Of a DNA stretch of 64,000 bases, positions 34,920-43,247 are shown one piece after another (within the stretch, counting starts at the first letter, position 1; each line of letters begins with the position of its first letter). The position numbers were made by a program, and so were the translations under genes. Under the pieces are notes generated by a model. It was given only the letters and a program-made list of their open reading frames with translations. It did no database searches and was not told the DNA's origin. Origin of the DNA: Sedimentibacter sp. SX930 (lineage in GTDB: Bacteria > Bacillota > Bacilli > Lactobacillales > Aerococcaceae); NCBI GenBank assembly GCA_002155105.1, contig MUZD01000002.1:186001-250000 (forward strand), in the 5' to 3' direction.

Positions 34920-35471
34920 GTGAATACCACCCATGCAATCAAAGACATCAGCCAAATTCAAACATTGATGGACGTTTATCCGCCATATTCGAAAAATCGC
35001 CTGCTGCTGGAGTATGCTATCCGGACAGGTCTGCGCATCAGCGACATCCTGAACGTGAAGGTGGGGCAAGTGCTAGGAAAAGAGTCGTATCAGATCGTCG
35101 AGATGAAAACGGGCAAGAAGAAAGAGTTGGCCATCCATGACCGCTTGAAGCAATCCATTTCGGATTATGTTAAAAGGGAAGGGCTGGATGCGACAGATTA
35201 TTTGTTCTATTCCAACGCCGACAAGAACAGCCATATCAAGCGTACGCAAGCACACCGCATCATCGCGCATGCCGGGGATATGATCGGCATCACCTTGAGC
35301 GCCCATTCGCTGCGGAAGAGCTTCGGCTATCATTCCTATAAGCAGGGCGTCGATATTTCCCTGCTCCAAACAATCTTTCAGCACTCTTCGCAAGCGGTCA
35401 CGCTCCGTTATATCGACATCACCCAGGAGAACATCAACAACGTATACAAACGGGTCGATTTCGGATTTTAA
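34920..35471 (+). CDS. Tyrosine recombinase, catalytic domain only
   Basis: 183-residue site-specific recombinase of the XerC/phage-integrase superfamily. The residues needed for catalysis are in place: R in TGLRISD, K in TGKKKE, the HxxR of AHSLRKSFGYH, the second His in FQHSSQAVTLRY, and nucleophile Y in LRYID. The N-terminal SAM-like core-binding domain is missing; only about 20 residues precede the catalytic fold. GTG start, seven bases after AGAGGA. No phage or transposon genes adjoin it, so it may invert or resolve a local site. Confidence 0.85.
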   Translation: MNTTHAIKDISQIQTLMDVYPPYSKNRLLLEYAIRTGLRISDILNVKVGQVLGKESYQIVEMKTGKKKELAIHDRLKQSISDYVKREGLDATDYLFYSNADKNSHIKRTQAHRIIAHAGDMIGITLSAHSLRKSFGYHSYKQGVDISLLQTIFQHSSQAVTLRYIDITQENINNVYKRVDFGF

Positions 35472-35569
35472 CACCCATAAAAAAATAACGTGTTTTGAGA
35501 GAGTTTCGTGATGGTGGGTACACATTCCCGATTGAAATCGCCTCAAAATGCGTTTCCGCAAAAACAGCA

Positions 35570-35611
35570 AAAAGTGCACCTTGCCATCCAAAGTCGGCAG
35601 GGTGCACTTTT
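35570..35611. terminator. Bidirectional terminator between recombinase and pspA
   Basis: AAAAGTGCACCTTGCC (35570-35585) / GGCAGGGTGCACTTTT (35596-35611), one mismatch, serving two convergent genes. Confidence 0.92.
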
Positions 35612-35627
35612 TTAATTTGATGGTGAT

Positions 35628-36305
35628 TTATAATCCCATATCTTTTTTCATTTTCTCAAGCTCATCTTCGACAGATGCCGAGCCTTGACTTGCGTATTTT
35701 TCTTCCAGCGCCTTCGCTTCGTCGATCGGCGTCATGTTTAACTCGGACATCGCATTCGCTTCATCCAACATTTTGTCGGCTTTTTCTTCCATGCGTTCGA
35801 AGGAGCTCATAGCACCTTTCGTACTCGCGATGGAATCCGTCGCCTTGTTCAGGGTTTCCTGGGTTTTGGCGACCGCCATTTTGGATTTGATCATTTCGCG
35901 GCGGGATTTGAGCGTTTCGATGTCGGTTGCCAATTTATCATGCATCTGGCGCATCTTGACGGCATTTTCATGAGCCGAGGCGTATGAAGTAGCCAATCCT
36001 GCACCGACATTTTCCAATTCCTGCTTTTTGGTCAGGAAAATGCGGGCATCGTTCTCATTGCCGGCTTCCAAGGCTTTTTTGGCATAATCGGTGTATTTGA
36101 TGACTTCCGCCTGGTTTTCATCGACTAAACGCTTGGTCCGGGTCTCTTCCGCCATGACGCCGGCTGTGCTTCTTTTGACTTCAGCCAAATCTTCCATCAT
36201 ATCTCGCAGGTATTGGTCGATCATTTTTGCCGGATTTTCCATTTTGTCGATCAAAGCATTGATGTTCGCACTGATGATATCCGAGAATCTCTCCAGTATT
36301 GCCAT
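35628..36305 (-). CDS. pspA: PspA/IM30-family membrane-stress protein
   Basis: 225-residue peripheral membrane protein of the PspA/Vipp1/LiaH family. The N-terminal MAILERFSDIISANINALIDKMENP is the amphipathic and first helix; the rest is almost entirely coiled coil (about residues 25-200). Such proteins polymerise on damaged membranes. ATG 36305 has AAGGAGG eight bases upstream; the frame opens earlier inside the TPM gene. It is the second gene of an operon with the Gly-rich TPM protein, 13 bases after its stop. Confidence 0.92.
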   Translation of the reverse strand: MAILERFSDIISANINALIDKMENPAKMIDQYLRDMMEDLAEVKRSTAGVMAEETRTKRLVDENQAEVIKYTDYAKKALEAGNENDARIFLTKKQELENVGAGLATSYASAHENAVKMRQMHDKLATDIETLKSRREMIKSKMAVAKTQETLNKATDSIASTKGAMSSFERMEEKADKMLDEANAMSELNMTPIDEAKALEEKYASQGSASVEDELEKMKKDMGL

Positions 36306-36318
36306 TTCTGTTTCCTCC

Positions 36319-37467
36319 TTATGGGTTCGTGTCTTCCTTGGTTGCGTCTTCTGCCTGCGGGGTAGGGCTGGTATCGACTTGCTGCGGGACATCGGCATCA
36401 TATTTTTTCGTAAGCTCCTCCGCCTCGGTATTACCGAACGTATCCAACGGCGTCTTCAGAATGTCTTCGGTTTGTTGCGCTTCCAGGTTCTTTTGTTTTT
36501 TTGCATGCCGCCACCAGAAGAACAGCAGGGCGAGCAGGATAATGACGCCGAACACGATCAGAACAGCGATCCACGGGGAACGCGTCACTTCCATGATGCG
36601 ATCTGCTGAATCCTGGAAAGCATCGCTGAAAAACTCTTCGTCCGTTCTGTTGTCATCATAGTAATAGGAATCGATGTAATCAAGCAGGACATCACCGGCC
36701 TCTGTATCGATTACAGTGGCCGCCTGGGTACCGACTACATAATAATCCATGTACATGCTGGACTGATATTCGAAAAATACCAACAGCAGATGGGCCTCGT
36801 CCGCAAATAGTTCGTCATATTTTTCGTTCGCGAAGCTTTCCAAATCCTCCATCGAGGGATTCGTCGAACCGTTGATGTCATCCGTCAAGTAAAGATAGGG
36901 TTGCACGCCGGTTTTCTCGTAGAAATGCTTCATCCCCGAGGTCAATTCAGAACGGTTTCCGATCCAACCAATCGTGTCTGTGTAATAATCCGTTTCCGTG
37001 ACCGAACCATCCGGAAGGGGCTCCCGTTCCGCTGTAGAAAGGGTTACTTCGTTGTTCCCGCCCGAACCGGAAAGAGAAGATCCCGTATTGAAGGAGAAAA
37101 TCAAACCGAAAACAATAGCCAAAATAATCACGACCAACGCGATCGTACCGCAGCCTAAACCGCAGCCCGGAGCACCTCTAGGGCTACCACCAGAATAATT
37201 GGGACCGCCGGAAGATGGGCCTCTGATAATGGGGCCACTCCGGAAAATAGGACCGCTTGAACCGGAAGAACGGGGGATATTAAACCCGCCGCCTCCAAAA
37301 GATCCACTACTTCCTTTGCTACCGCCACCACGACCGCTTTTGCTGCTGCCGAAGGATCCGCCTCCAAAAGAACTGCCGCGACCACCGCTGCTGCGGCCTC
37401 CGCCACCACGGCTGCCGCCGAAAGAACCACCACCTCCCCGTGATCCGCCACCGCCTCCTCTTGCCAT
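36319..37467 (-). CDS. Gly-rich TPM-domain membrane protein
   Basis: 382-residue protein. Residues 2-100 are low-complexity Gly/Ser/Arg (ARGGGGGSRGGGG and similar). A membrane helix (about 105-128, TIALVVIILAIVFGLIF) follows, then a TPM domain outside (about 150-280: MKHFYEKTGVQPYLYLTDDI and ADEAHLLLVFFEY), a second helix (about 283-305) and a charged cytoplasmic tail. TPM proteins are linked to membrane or photosystem maintenance. ATG 37467 follows AGGAGGTG. It is co-transcribed with pspA, so an envelope-stress role is likely. Confidence 0.85.
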   Translation of the reverse strand: MARGGGGGSRGGGGSFGGSRGGGGRSSGGRGSSFGGGSFGSSKSGRGGGSKGSSGSFGGGGFNIPRSSGSSGPIFRSGPIIRGPSSGGPNYSGGSPRGAPGCGLGCGTIALVVIILAIVFGLIFSFNTGSSLSGSGGNNEVTLSTAEREPLPDGSVTETDYYTDTIGWIGNRSELTSGMKHFYEKTGVQPYLYLTDDINGSTNPSMEDLESFANEKYDELFADEAHLLLVFFEYQSSMYMDYYVVGTQAATVIDTEAGDVLLDYIDSYYYDDNRTDEEFFSDAFQDSADRIMEVTRSPWIAVLIVFGVIILLALLFFWWRHAKKQKNLEAQQTEDILKTPLDTFGNTEAEELTKKYDADVPQQVDTSPTPQAEDATKEDTNP

Positions 37468-37507
37468 ACATACACCTCCTTGAGAACTTGTTTTCCTCAT
37501 CAAAGTC

Positions 37508-37536
37508 AATCTATCACAGTGCGTAAGCGCTGTCAA
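37508..37536 (-). promoter_or_regulatory. TPM-pspA promoter overlapped by a cre-like site
   Basis: On the minus strand, -35 TTGACA (37531-37536) and -10 TAGATT (37508-37513) are 17 bases apart. On the plus strand, CGTAAGCGCTGTCA (37522-37535) matches the cre consensus except at the first base and covers the -35. Confidence 0.5.
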
Positions 37537-37743
37537 TTTAAAGCCATTGGATAAATATGACAACACTTATAGCCCTAAGAAAATCGCATGTCAGATTTTC
37601 TGACGATTAATGTAACAATGTCATCGACAAAATCAGAAAGAACCGGTAAGATATTCTTACATGGAGTAAACAAATTGTGTTAATTGAACGCTAACTGCAT
37701 CAAAAACAAACTGTTGCGGGAAAATGCGGAAGGGGTGGGCCAA

Positions 37744-38298
37744 GTGAAGTTGACCGAAGGAACAGAAATAGAAGATTTTTTATTTTTGACGAAGAATGGG
37801 AATTGTGAAAGTTTCCGATCTCAGCTGAAACGCGATTTCACTGCGGTGATTTTCCTGAGACATCTGGGGTGCGGCTTGAGTCAGCTGGATATGCTGAAAT
37901 ACCGCGATGCCTATCAATTCCTCAAAGACCAGGGGATCGAAATCATGATGGTGATACAAGGGACGGAAGCTGCTGTTGCCGAAAGAACGACGAAAATGAA
38001 AATTCCATTTACCGTCATAGCGGATCCAGAGCAATCCTTGTATGAACACTTTGATATCCCTTCATCTGACTCCATGCGCGATCTTGTTTACGGTGTTTCC
38101 GAAGAAAAACTGCTGGAATTTGAATACTACGGGATCGAATGTCAACGTTTTGAGGGGAATGAACTGCAACTGCAAGCGACAATCGTCGTCGACAGAAAAG
38201 GGCAAGTTGTTTTGAGCCATTACTCAGCAAACATAAGCGATGTGCCATCTCCATCAGAATTGTACCAAATGCTGCAGGCTGTGCCTGTAAGAAGCTGA
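37744..38298 (+). CDS. Peroxiredoxin-like (AhpC/TSA type 2) protein
   Basis: 184-residue thioredoxin-fold protein resembling the AhpC-TSA_2 (peroxiredoxin-like 2) group. The usual FLRHFGCxxC active-site segment appears as IFLRHLGCGLSQLDML, so only the first cysteine (about residue 45) remains. Downstream the fold is normal: YQFLKDQGIEIMMVIQG, FTVIADPEQSLYEHF, and TIVVDRKGQVVLSHY near the C-terminus. GTG 37744 is chosen because AAGGGGTGGG is properly spaced before it. Single-cysteine members may act as peroxidases or be structural only. Confidence 0.75.
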   Translation: MKLTEGTEIEDFLFLTKNGNCESFRSQLKRDFTAVIFLRHLGCGLSQLDMLKYRDAYQFLKDQGIEIMMVIQGTEAAVAERTTKMKIPFTVIADPEQSLYEHFDIPSSDSMRDLVYGVSEEKLLEFEYYGIECQRFEGNELQLQATIVVDRKGQVVLSHYSANISDVPSPSELYQMLQAVPVRS

Positions 38299-38303
38299 AA
38301 ATA

Positions 38304-38364
38304 GAAAAAAGTAGCGAATGCGACCATTTTCCTTGAGAAGGAAAGGGCACATCCGCTTTTTTGT
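38304..38364 (+). terminator. Terminator-like imperfect hairpin
   Basis: AAAAAGTAGCGAATG...TTTTCCTT pairs imperfectly with AAGGAAAGGG...CATCCGCTTTTTT. Confidence 0.65.
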
Positions 38365-38470
38365 TGTCTATCCTCCAAACGCTATCATTCGTCCAATCAG
38401 CTCCCAAGGTGGTAATATATAGGTGTAAACGACACTGGTAGCCAGTCTGGAGCGAGGAGTGAATGGTACG

Positions 38471-38854
38471 ATGAAAAACGTAACAGTCAACAGATTGAAA
38501 TTGGAGCAGTTTCTGCTGATTCTGAAAGAAAGGGTGGCTCCGGAATACAAGAGTCAGACGGAACAAGATCTCCTCACCTTCATGGAAGAAATCGTAACCG
38601 AACAAAGAAAAAACGTGAATTATGATGATTTGATCAGGAAGGTTCAGTCCTGTTCAGGTTGTAATCGTGCTTATCTGGAAGCTGGGCTCGACATCCGTAT
38701 GAATAAATTTCCCCATGGCTCTTTAGCCGAACTGGTCGTCAACAGCGTGGATACGGATGATTATCTCACATTGCTGGAAATCGAAAATCCTGTTGCATCA
38801 GATTTGGAATTTCTTGAGGAAGTCAAAGAAAAGCTTTTTGCGTATTTCGACTGA
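38471..38854 (+). CDS. Hypothetical protein with a CxxC motif
   Basis: 127-residue acidic, mostly helical protein of no family I know. The only distinctive site is CSGC near residue 62, inside KVQSCSGCNRAYLEAGL, which could bind metal or be redox-active. No signal peptide or membrane segment. ATG 38471 lies 11 bases after GAGGAG, a slightly long spacing; the in-frame GTG at 38459 overlaps that site. Followed by a clear terminator. Confidence 0.65.
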   Translation: MKNVTVNRLKLEQFLLILKERVAPEYKSQTEQDLLTFMEEIVTEQRKNVNYDDLIRKVQSCSGCNRAYLEAGLDIRMNKFPHGSLAELVVNSVDTDDYLTLLEIENPVASDLEFLEEVKEKLFAYFD

Positions 38855-38873
38855 TGATTATAATGTCTGATCA

Positions 38874-38938
38874 GGCTTATCTGTGATTCGGGCAGGATTT
38901 TATCCAGCTCATTCAGCTCAGATAAGCCGATTTTTATT
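38874..38938 (+). terminator. Terminator after the CxxC-protein gene
   Basis: GGCTTATCTG (38874-38883) / CAGATAAGCC (38919-38928), perfect 10 bp, followed by GATTTTTATTT. Confidence 0.85.
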
Positions 38939-39137
38939 TCAGTACAATACGAGGCCTGTTTATATGAAAAATTTCGTTAGTCGCGTCAAATGACCCAACT
39001 ACCAATGCAAACCTTCCTGTACCTTAAGATTCCTTCAATCGCAGCTCAATAACTTTAATCAGCTGACCGTTCAACGACAATCATCTGCTGCGGCCTGATT
39101 ATGTTCATGTCAATCTAATCCATAAATGCTTGTAATG

Positions 39138-39180
39138 GCCGGCAATCCAACTAATTATTTTGTTGGATTGCCGGCTTTTA
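39138..39180 (+). terminator. Orphan intrinsic terminator
   Basis: GCCGGCAATCCAAC (39138-39151) / GTTGGATTGCCGGC (39162-39175), perfect 14 bp, followed by TTTTAT. No identified plus-strand gene ends here. Confidence 0.8.
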
Positions 39181-39438
39181 TGGTTTGATTGGCCCTGAAG
39201 CAACGAATCCAACGGATGAACATGAAAAATAATGCCTTTGTTGCCAATAATTGTCAGTAGATAACCTGAGGCGATTTTGGACCTGCAAAAACCTGAAAAA
39301 CGGGGGATTAAGGCCGCATCAAATCGGATCTGCAAAAATTCTATATTCTAGTTTACATAATATATATTATACAAAGTTAAATGTAAAAGTGATAAGAACA
39401 AGCAATAATCAAATTCATCCTGACCGCACCGCATAAAA

Positions 39439-39482
39439 ATAGCAAAATTGCGAAATAATCAGAATTATCGCAATTTTGCTAT
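39439..39482 (-). terminator. Terminator of the coaBC unit
   Basis: ATAGCAAAATTGCG (39439-39452) / CGCAATTTTGCTAT (39469-39482), perfect; on the minus strand TTTTTATGC follows. Confidence 0.9.
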
Positions 39483-39509
39483 ATTATGTTATTTATTCGT
39501 CATTTTAAC

Positions 39510-40730
39510 TTATTCCGCGCCAACTTCATTATGCATCGAATCGATCGCTGCATACAAGATTTCTTCAGCGATCAAATCTTTTGACCGCACCGAAATTTGG
39601 ATCGGTTCTTTATCCGCTTGGTAAATGATTACTTCGTTTGTATCTTTGTTGAATCCTGCATATTCTTTTGAAACGTCATTCGCTACGATCATGTCCGCAT
39701 TTTTGCGTTTCAGCTTGTCCAGCGCATAATGTTCGACTTCATGCGTTTCAGCCGCAAAACCGATCAAAAATTGACCTGTTTTTCTTTTCCCGAGTTCAGC
39801 CAGGATATCCATCGTTTTCTCCAAAACCAACGTCAAATCCTCGTTCGTTTTCTTGATTTTTACTGACGCTTGCGCTTTGGGCCTGTAATCTGATACAGCC
39901 GCTGCCATGATGACCATATCGAGATTGTGAAATTTATCTAAAACTGCCGTTGCCATTTCTTCGGACGATTGGACGGATATTAGTTCGACCCCATAAGGAA
40001 TCGGCAACAGATTTGTTGCGGTTACCAAAGTCACTTCAGCGCCTAAGTCACGAGCAGCTTTCGCCAAACTGTAGCCCATTTTGCCGGAAGAATCATTGGT
40101 GATGAATCTGACCGGATCTATGCGCTCTTTCGTTCCGCCTGCCGTGATGAGCACCTTTTTGCCTTTCAAAGGCAGTTCTTTGGCATTATTCAGAACGACC
40201 AACTGCGCTGCCTCAACAATTTTATCCGGTTCAGGCATGCGCCCTTTGCCTTCGTAGCCTTCAGCCAAAAAGCCTGTGTCAGGTTCCATGATTTCATAGC
40301 CGTAACTTTTCAGAGCTTCCATATTCCGTACTGTAGCCGGATTCTCCAGCATATGCTGGTTCATGGCAGGCACAATCAGCCGTGGAGCCGTCGTCGCCAA
40401 TAGCGCAGTCGACACAAAATCATCGGCAATGCCATTCGCCATCTTGGCGATGATGTTTGCTGTTGCAGGCGCAACGACGGCAAGCTCAGTCCAGTCGGCC
40501 AAATGAATATGGCTGACGAACTGTGCATCTTTTTCATCGAAGGTGTCTGTGTAGACGTCGTGCTTGCTCAATACCTGGAATGTCAACGGCGTGACGAATT
40601 CCTGGGCTGAAGCGGTCATCGCGACTTTAACTTCCGCGCCAGCTTTGATGAATTTTCTGACGAGATCGGCTGCTTTATAGACTGCGATGCCGCCCGTTAC
40701 ATAGATGGTTACTTTCTTGTTTGTTAACAA
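39510..40730 (-). CDS. coaBC: Bifunctional CoaBC (PPC synthetase/decarboxylase)
   Basis: 406-residue coenzyme A enzyme. The N-terminal flavin decarboxylase domain (CoaC, about 1-180) has TGGIAVYKAADLVR, the catalytic His in SHIHLADW and PAMNQHM. The C-terminal ligase (CoaB) has VLITAGGTKERIDPVRFITN, GKMGYSLAKAA and AAAVSDYRP. One oddity: the active-site segment usually written LACGxxGxGRM reads FLAEGYEGKGRMPEP, so the conserved Cys is Glu. The gene lies 33 bases after the PPK2 gene and ends in a terminator. Confidence 0.92.
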   Translation of the reverse strand: MLTNKKVTIYVTGGIAVYKAADLVRKFIKAGAEVKVAMTASAQEFVTPLTFQVLSKHDVYTDTFDEKDAQFVSHIHLADWTELAVVAPATANIIAKMANGIADDFVSTALLATTAPRLIVPAMNQHMLENPATVRNMEALKSYGYEIMEPDTGFLAEGYEGKGRMPEPDKIVEAAQLVVLNNAKELPLKGKKVLITAGGTKERIDPVRFITNDSSGKMGYSLAKAARDLGAEVTLVTATNLLPIPYGVELISVQSSEEMATAVLDKFHNLDMVIMAAAVSDYRPKAQASVKIKKTNEDLTLVLEKTMDILAELGKRKTGQFLIGFAAETHEVEHYALDKLKRKNADMIVANDVSKEYAGFNKDTNEVIIYQADKEPIQISVRSKDLIAEEILYAAIDSMHNEVGAE

Positions 40731-40763
40731 ATTATACGCCCCGCTTACATTCGACTATTTTGC

Positions 40764-42233
40764 TTACTTTTTGCCCTCATGACTAGCGATGAAGGCTCTT
40801 GCCCGGCTGATGAATTCTTTCAACACTTTGATCCGGGCATATTCTTTTTGGGTCCCTGCGACTATGATCCACGGAGCATCTTTCGTGTCCGTTCTGACGA
40901 CCATTTCGTTCATTGCTTCTTCGTATTGCTCAAATTTTTCGTGGTTTCGCCAATCTTCGTCGGTCAGTTTGTAATTCTTCTCCGGATCGTTTTCCCGGTC
41001 TTTGAAGCGTTGTTTTTGCTCTTCTTTGTCTATCACAATCAGGAATTTAATGATCAACAAGCCATCGTGAACCAAGTTGTGTTCCAGTTCGTTGATTTCT
41101 TCATAGGCAGCGGCCCAGCGGTGCTCTGGCGCGAAGCCTTCAACCCGTTCCACCAATACGCGGCCGTACCAGCTTCTGTCATAGATGGTCATTTTTCCTT
41201 TTACCGGGAAAGTCTGATAGAAACGCCAAAGATAGTTATAGCGGCTCTCGTTTTCCGTAGGCGCCGCTGTCGTGGCGACATCATAGCTGCGGGGATCGAT
41301 CAGCCTTGTCAATCGGCTGATTGCACCGCCCTTGCCTGCTGCATCTGTCCCTTCGAATACAAGGACACACGGAATCTTTTTCAGCCACATTTCGTAGACC
41401 AATTCCCCCGCTTCTTCCTGCAGTTTCTCCAGCTGTGCTTCATACTCTTCTTCAGTTATGGTAGCTTTCAAATCGACTTTGGCCAGTGGCTTTTCCTTCA
41501 GGCCGGAACGGATCGGCACCGGTGGTTTCTTTTCAGTTTGCTCGAGGTGGCTCTTCAAAGTGCTGCTGGCGATACTTATCGCTTCTCTGGAAGCATCTTT
41601 CAAATCCTCCGAAGAAATCACGTGCCACGGAGATGAATCGAAATTTGTCATTGCCAATATTTTGTCGAAGTGTTTCAAATATTTAGTGTACTTTTTGAGT
41701 TGTTTTTCATCGTCTTTCGTGATGAGGAACTCTCTGTACGGATCGTTTTTCAGTTTCTCAATCCGTTTTTCCATCGTGTTTTGCGAGTGGTGAAGAAATA
41801 ATTTCAGGACAATTGTATTGTCGGCAACCAGCATCCGCTCCAGAAAACTGATATAGCCAAGGTGATGTTCCAGTCGTTCATCCTTCACTTTCAGATCGTT
41901 CATGAGTTCAGAATAGAAACTCCGATCAAAAAAAGCGATCCGGCCTTTACCGGGCAAATCCCGTGCGAAGCGCCACAAAAAGGGACGCTCTGCGTAATCG
42001 TCCAAGGCATCATCGAAGACACTTACTTCGAAATAACGCGGGTCCAATTCCCTCGTCAGATCCTTCAAAATATGCCCTTTGCCTGAGGATTCCCAGCCAT
42101 CGACGATTATCAGCATGGATGAAGCGCTGTTGACCAGTTTTCTTTGCAAAGCGGCCAATTCACTGCCGAGTTCGGATCTTTTTGTGCCGGATAATGTCGT
42201 GTCTTTTTTGTCAAAATCGAAATCTTTTAACAT
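40764..42233 (-). CDS. pap: Two-domain PPK2, polyphosphate:AMP phosphotransferase
   Basis: 489-residue protein made of two PPK2 domains, the arrangement of polyphosphate:AMP phosphotransferase, which makes ADP from AMP and polyphosphate. Domain 1 has a P-loop-like DGWESSGKGH near residue 45 and FFDRSFYSE. Domain 2 has the fuller Walker A EGTDAAGKGG near residue 300, and IYDRSWYGRVLVERVEG. The second domain is the catalytic one in studied members. Transcribed toward coaBC and possibly with it. Suggests polyphosphate storage in the organism. Confidence 0.88.
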   Translation of the reverse strand: MLKDFDFDKKDTTLSGTKRSELGSELAALQRKLVNSASSMLIIVDGWESSGKGHILKDLTRELDPRYFEVSVFDDALDDYAERPFLWRFARDLPGKGRIAFFDRSFYSELMNDLKVKDERLEHHLGYISFLERMLVADNTIVLKLFLHHSQNTMEKRIEKLKNDPYREFLITKDDEKQLKKYTKYLKHFDKILAMTNFDSSPWHVISSEDLKDASREAISIASSTLKSHLEQTEKKPPVPIRSGLKEKPLAKVDLKATITEEEYEAQLEKLQEEAGELVYEMWLKKIPCVLVFEGTDAAGKGGAISRLTRLIDPRSYDVATTAAPTENESRYNYLWRFYQTFPVKGKMTIYDRSWYGRVLVERVEGFAPEHRWAAAYEEINELEHNLVHDGLLIIKFLIVIDKEEQKQRFKDRENDPEKNYKLTDEDWRNHEKFEQYEEAMNEMVVRTDTKDAPWIIVAGTQKEYARIKVLKEFISRARAFIASHEGKK

Positions 42234-42334
42234 ACGCTACGCCACCTTTTCTGCTTTTCACTATTTTATCACAAAACAGACTGTTGCAAAGTGATACGGA
42301 TTAGCTGTTAATTGAAGCAGCCGATTTGAAGCTG

Positions 42335-42751
42335 TTATTCCGCGTACGGGACAACTTCCAGAGTGACGTGATTGTAGTCGCCGATGATTTTTGAAACAGG
42401 ACAGCGTTTGTGGGCGGATTGCGCAAGTTTCTCGACGTCCGCCAACTCCATACCTTCAACTGAAATGAATGCCTTCAGATCGAAATAAAAGCCTTTTCCG
42501 TCTTCTTCCCTGCAGAAATCAACATGGACTTCCGCTTTGCTTCTCGCCTCGGCTTTCCTCGCTTTAAGCAAAGCCTCAATTGTAGCATTCAAGCAAGTCG
42601 CCCATGACAAGCCAAATAACTGTTCAGGATTGAAGCCGGCTAAATCCTTCAGTGGATCTGAAGTTTGCAAGGATTCCCCATCCGAAACAGATACGGTCCC
42701 GTTCAATCCCTCATCATTGATGATTTCCGTATGATATAAAGATTTTGTCAT
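42335..42751 (-). CDS. Ohr/OsmC-family organic hydroperoxide reductase
   Basis: 138-residue thiol peroxidase that detoxifies organic hydroperoxides. The reactive cysteine is C53 in SWATCLNA and the resolving one is C117 in HKRCPVSK, the Ohr spacing. NPEQLFGLSWATC and the dimer-forming N-terminal beta sheet are typical. The ribosome site AAGGGG lies before ATG. No OhrR regulator gene is adjacent. Confidence 0.9.
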   Translation of the reverse strand: MTKSLYHTEIINDEGLNGTVSVSDGESLQTSDPLKDLAGFNPEQLFGLSWATCLNATIEALLKARKAEARSKAEVHVDFCREEDGKGFYFDLKAFISVEGMELADVEKLAQSAHKRCPVSKIIGDYNHVTLEVVPYAE

Positions 42752-42828
42752 TTTAATTAATCCCCTTTCTTACCGCAGTAATTGTAGTTTCTTTCCTCTA
42801 TCTTAACATGATTTACAACATTTGGCTG

Positions 42829-42866
42829 AAAAAAACAGCACCGGATATCCCCTGAAGGGAAATCTG
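42829..42866 (-). terminator. Terminator of the NrdH-like gene
   Basis: ACAGCACCGGATATCCC pairs with GGGAAATCTGGTGCTGT around a CTGAA loop; on the minus strand TTTTTTT follows. Confidence 0.88.
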
Positions 42867-42887
42867 GTGCTGTCGGATGTTGCACGA

Positions 42888-43127
42888 TTAAGCTGTGATC
42901 AACTGTTCAAGCAGATCAGGTCTGAAGCCGAAAAATGGCTCCACGCCATCAAAGACGACTACAGGCAAAGATTGGAAACCCAACTCTTTGACTTCCGCCA
43001 GGGCCACTTCGGATTCCTGGATATCTTTGATTTCATAACGGATGCTGTTATCATCCAAAAATTTCTTTGTAAAATTGCACTGCATGCAATTCGGTTTCGT
43101 GTATACTGTGACATTCTTGTTCGACAT
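42888..43127 (-). CDS. NrdH-type glutaredoxin-like protein
   Basis: 79-residue redoxin. The CxxC site is CMQC in YTKPNCMQCNFTKKFLD (about residues 12-16). The tail matches NrdH redoxins (FQSLPVVVFDGVEPFFGFRPD), which use thioredoxin reductase rather than glutathione and reduce class Ib ribonucleotide reductase. The nrdEF genes are not next to it in this window. ATG 43127 has GGAGGGAA a few bases upstream. Confidence 0.87.
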   Translation of the reverse strand: MSNKNVTVYTKPNCMQCNFTKKFLDDNSIRYEIKDIQESEVALAEVKELGFQSLPVVVFDGVEPFFGFRPDLLEQLITA

Positions 43128-43247
43128 GATGGTTCCCTCCATTGATTATCCGATAAATATCCCCTTTTCGGATAAAGCTTATGGATACATCATACAGTAT
43201 TATTAATCAAAAAACAAACCATATGTAGTGTTTTTATGCGGGATGAA

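Larger units (their letters stand above)
38855..39509. other. 655-base gap without a convincing gene
   Basis: It holds the terminator of the CxxC gene, a TACAAT box near 38943, a second very stable hairpin at 39138-39175, an AT-rich tract near 39340-39390, and the minus-strand coaBC terminator. Short open frames show no recognisable protein. A small RNA between about 38950 and 39180 is possible. Confidence 0.5.

Noticed and set aside
37155-37483. Pro-rich or Ala/Val-rich proteins in other frames of the TPM gene
   Set aside because: They arise from the Gly/Ser/Arg repeat codons of the real minus-strand gene.
39105-39436. Small proteins in the gap before coaBC
   Set aside because: Open frames on both strands overlap the orphan terminator or lack ribosome sites and recognisable motifs.
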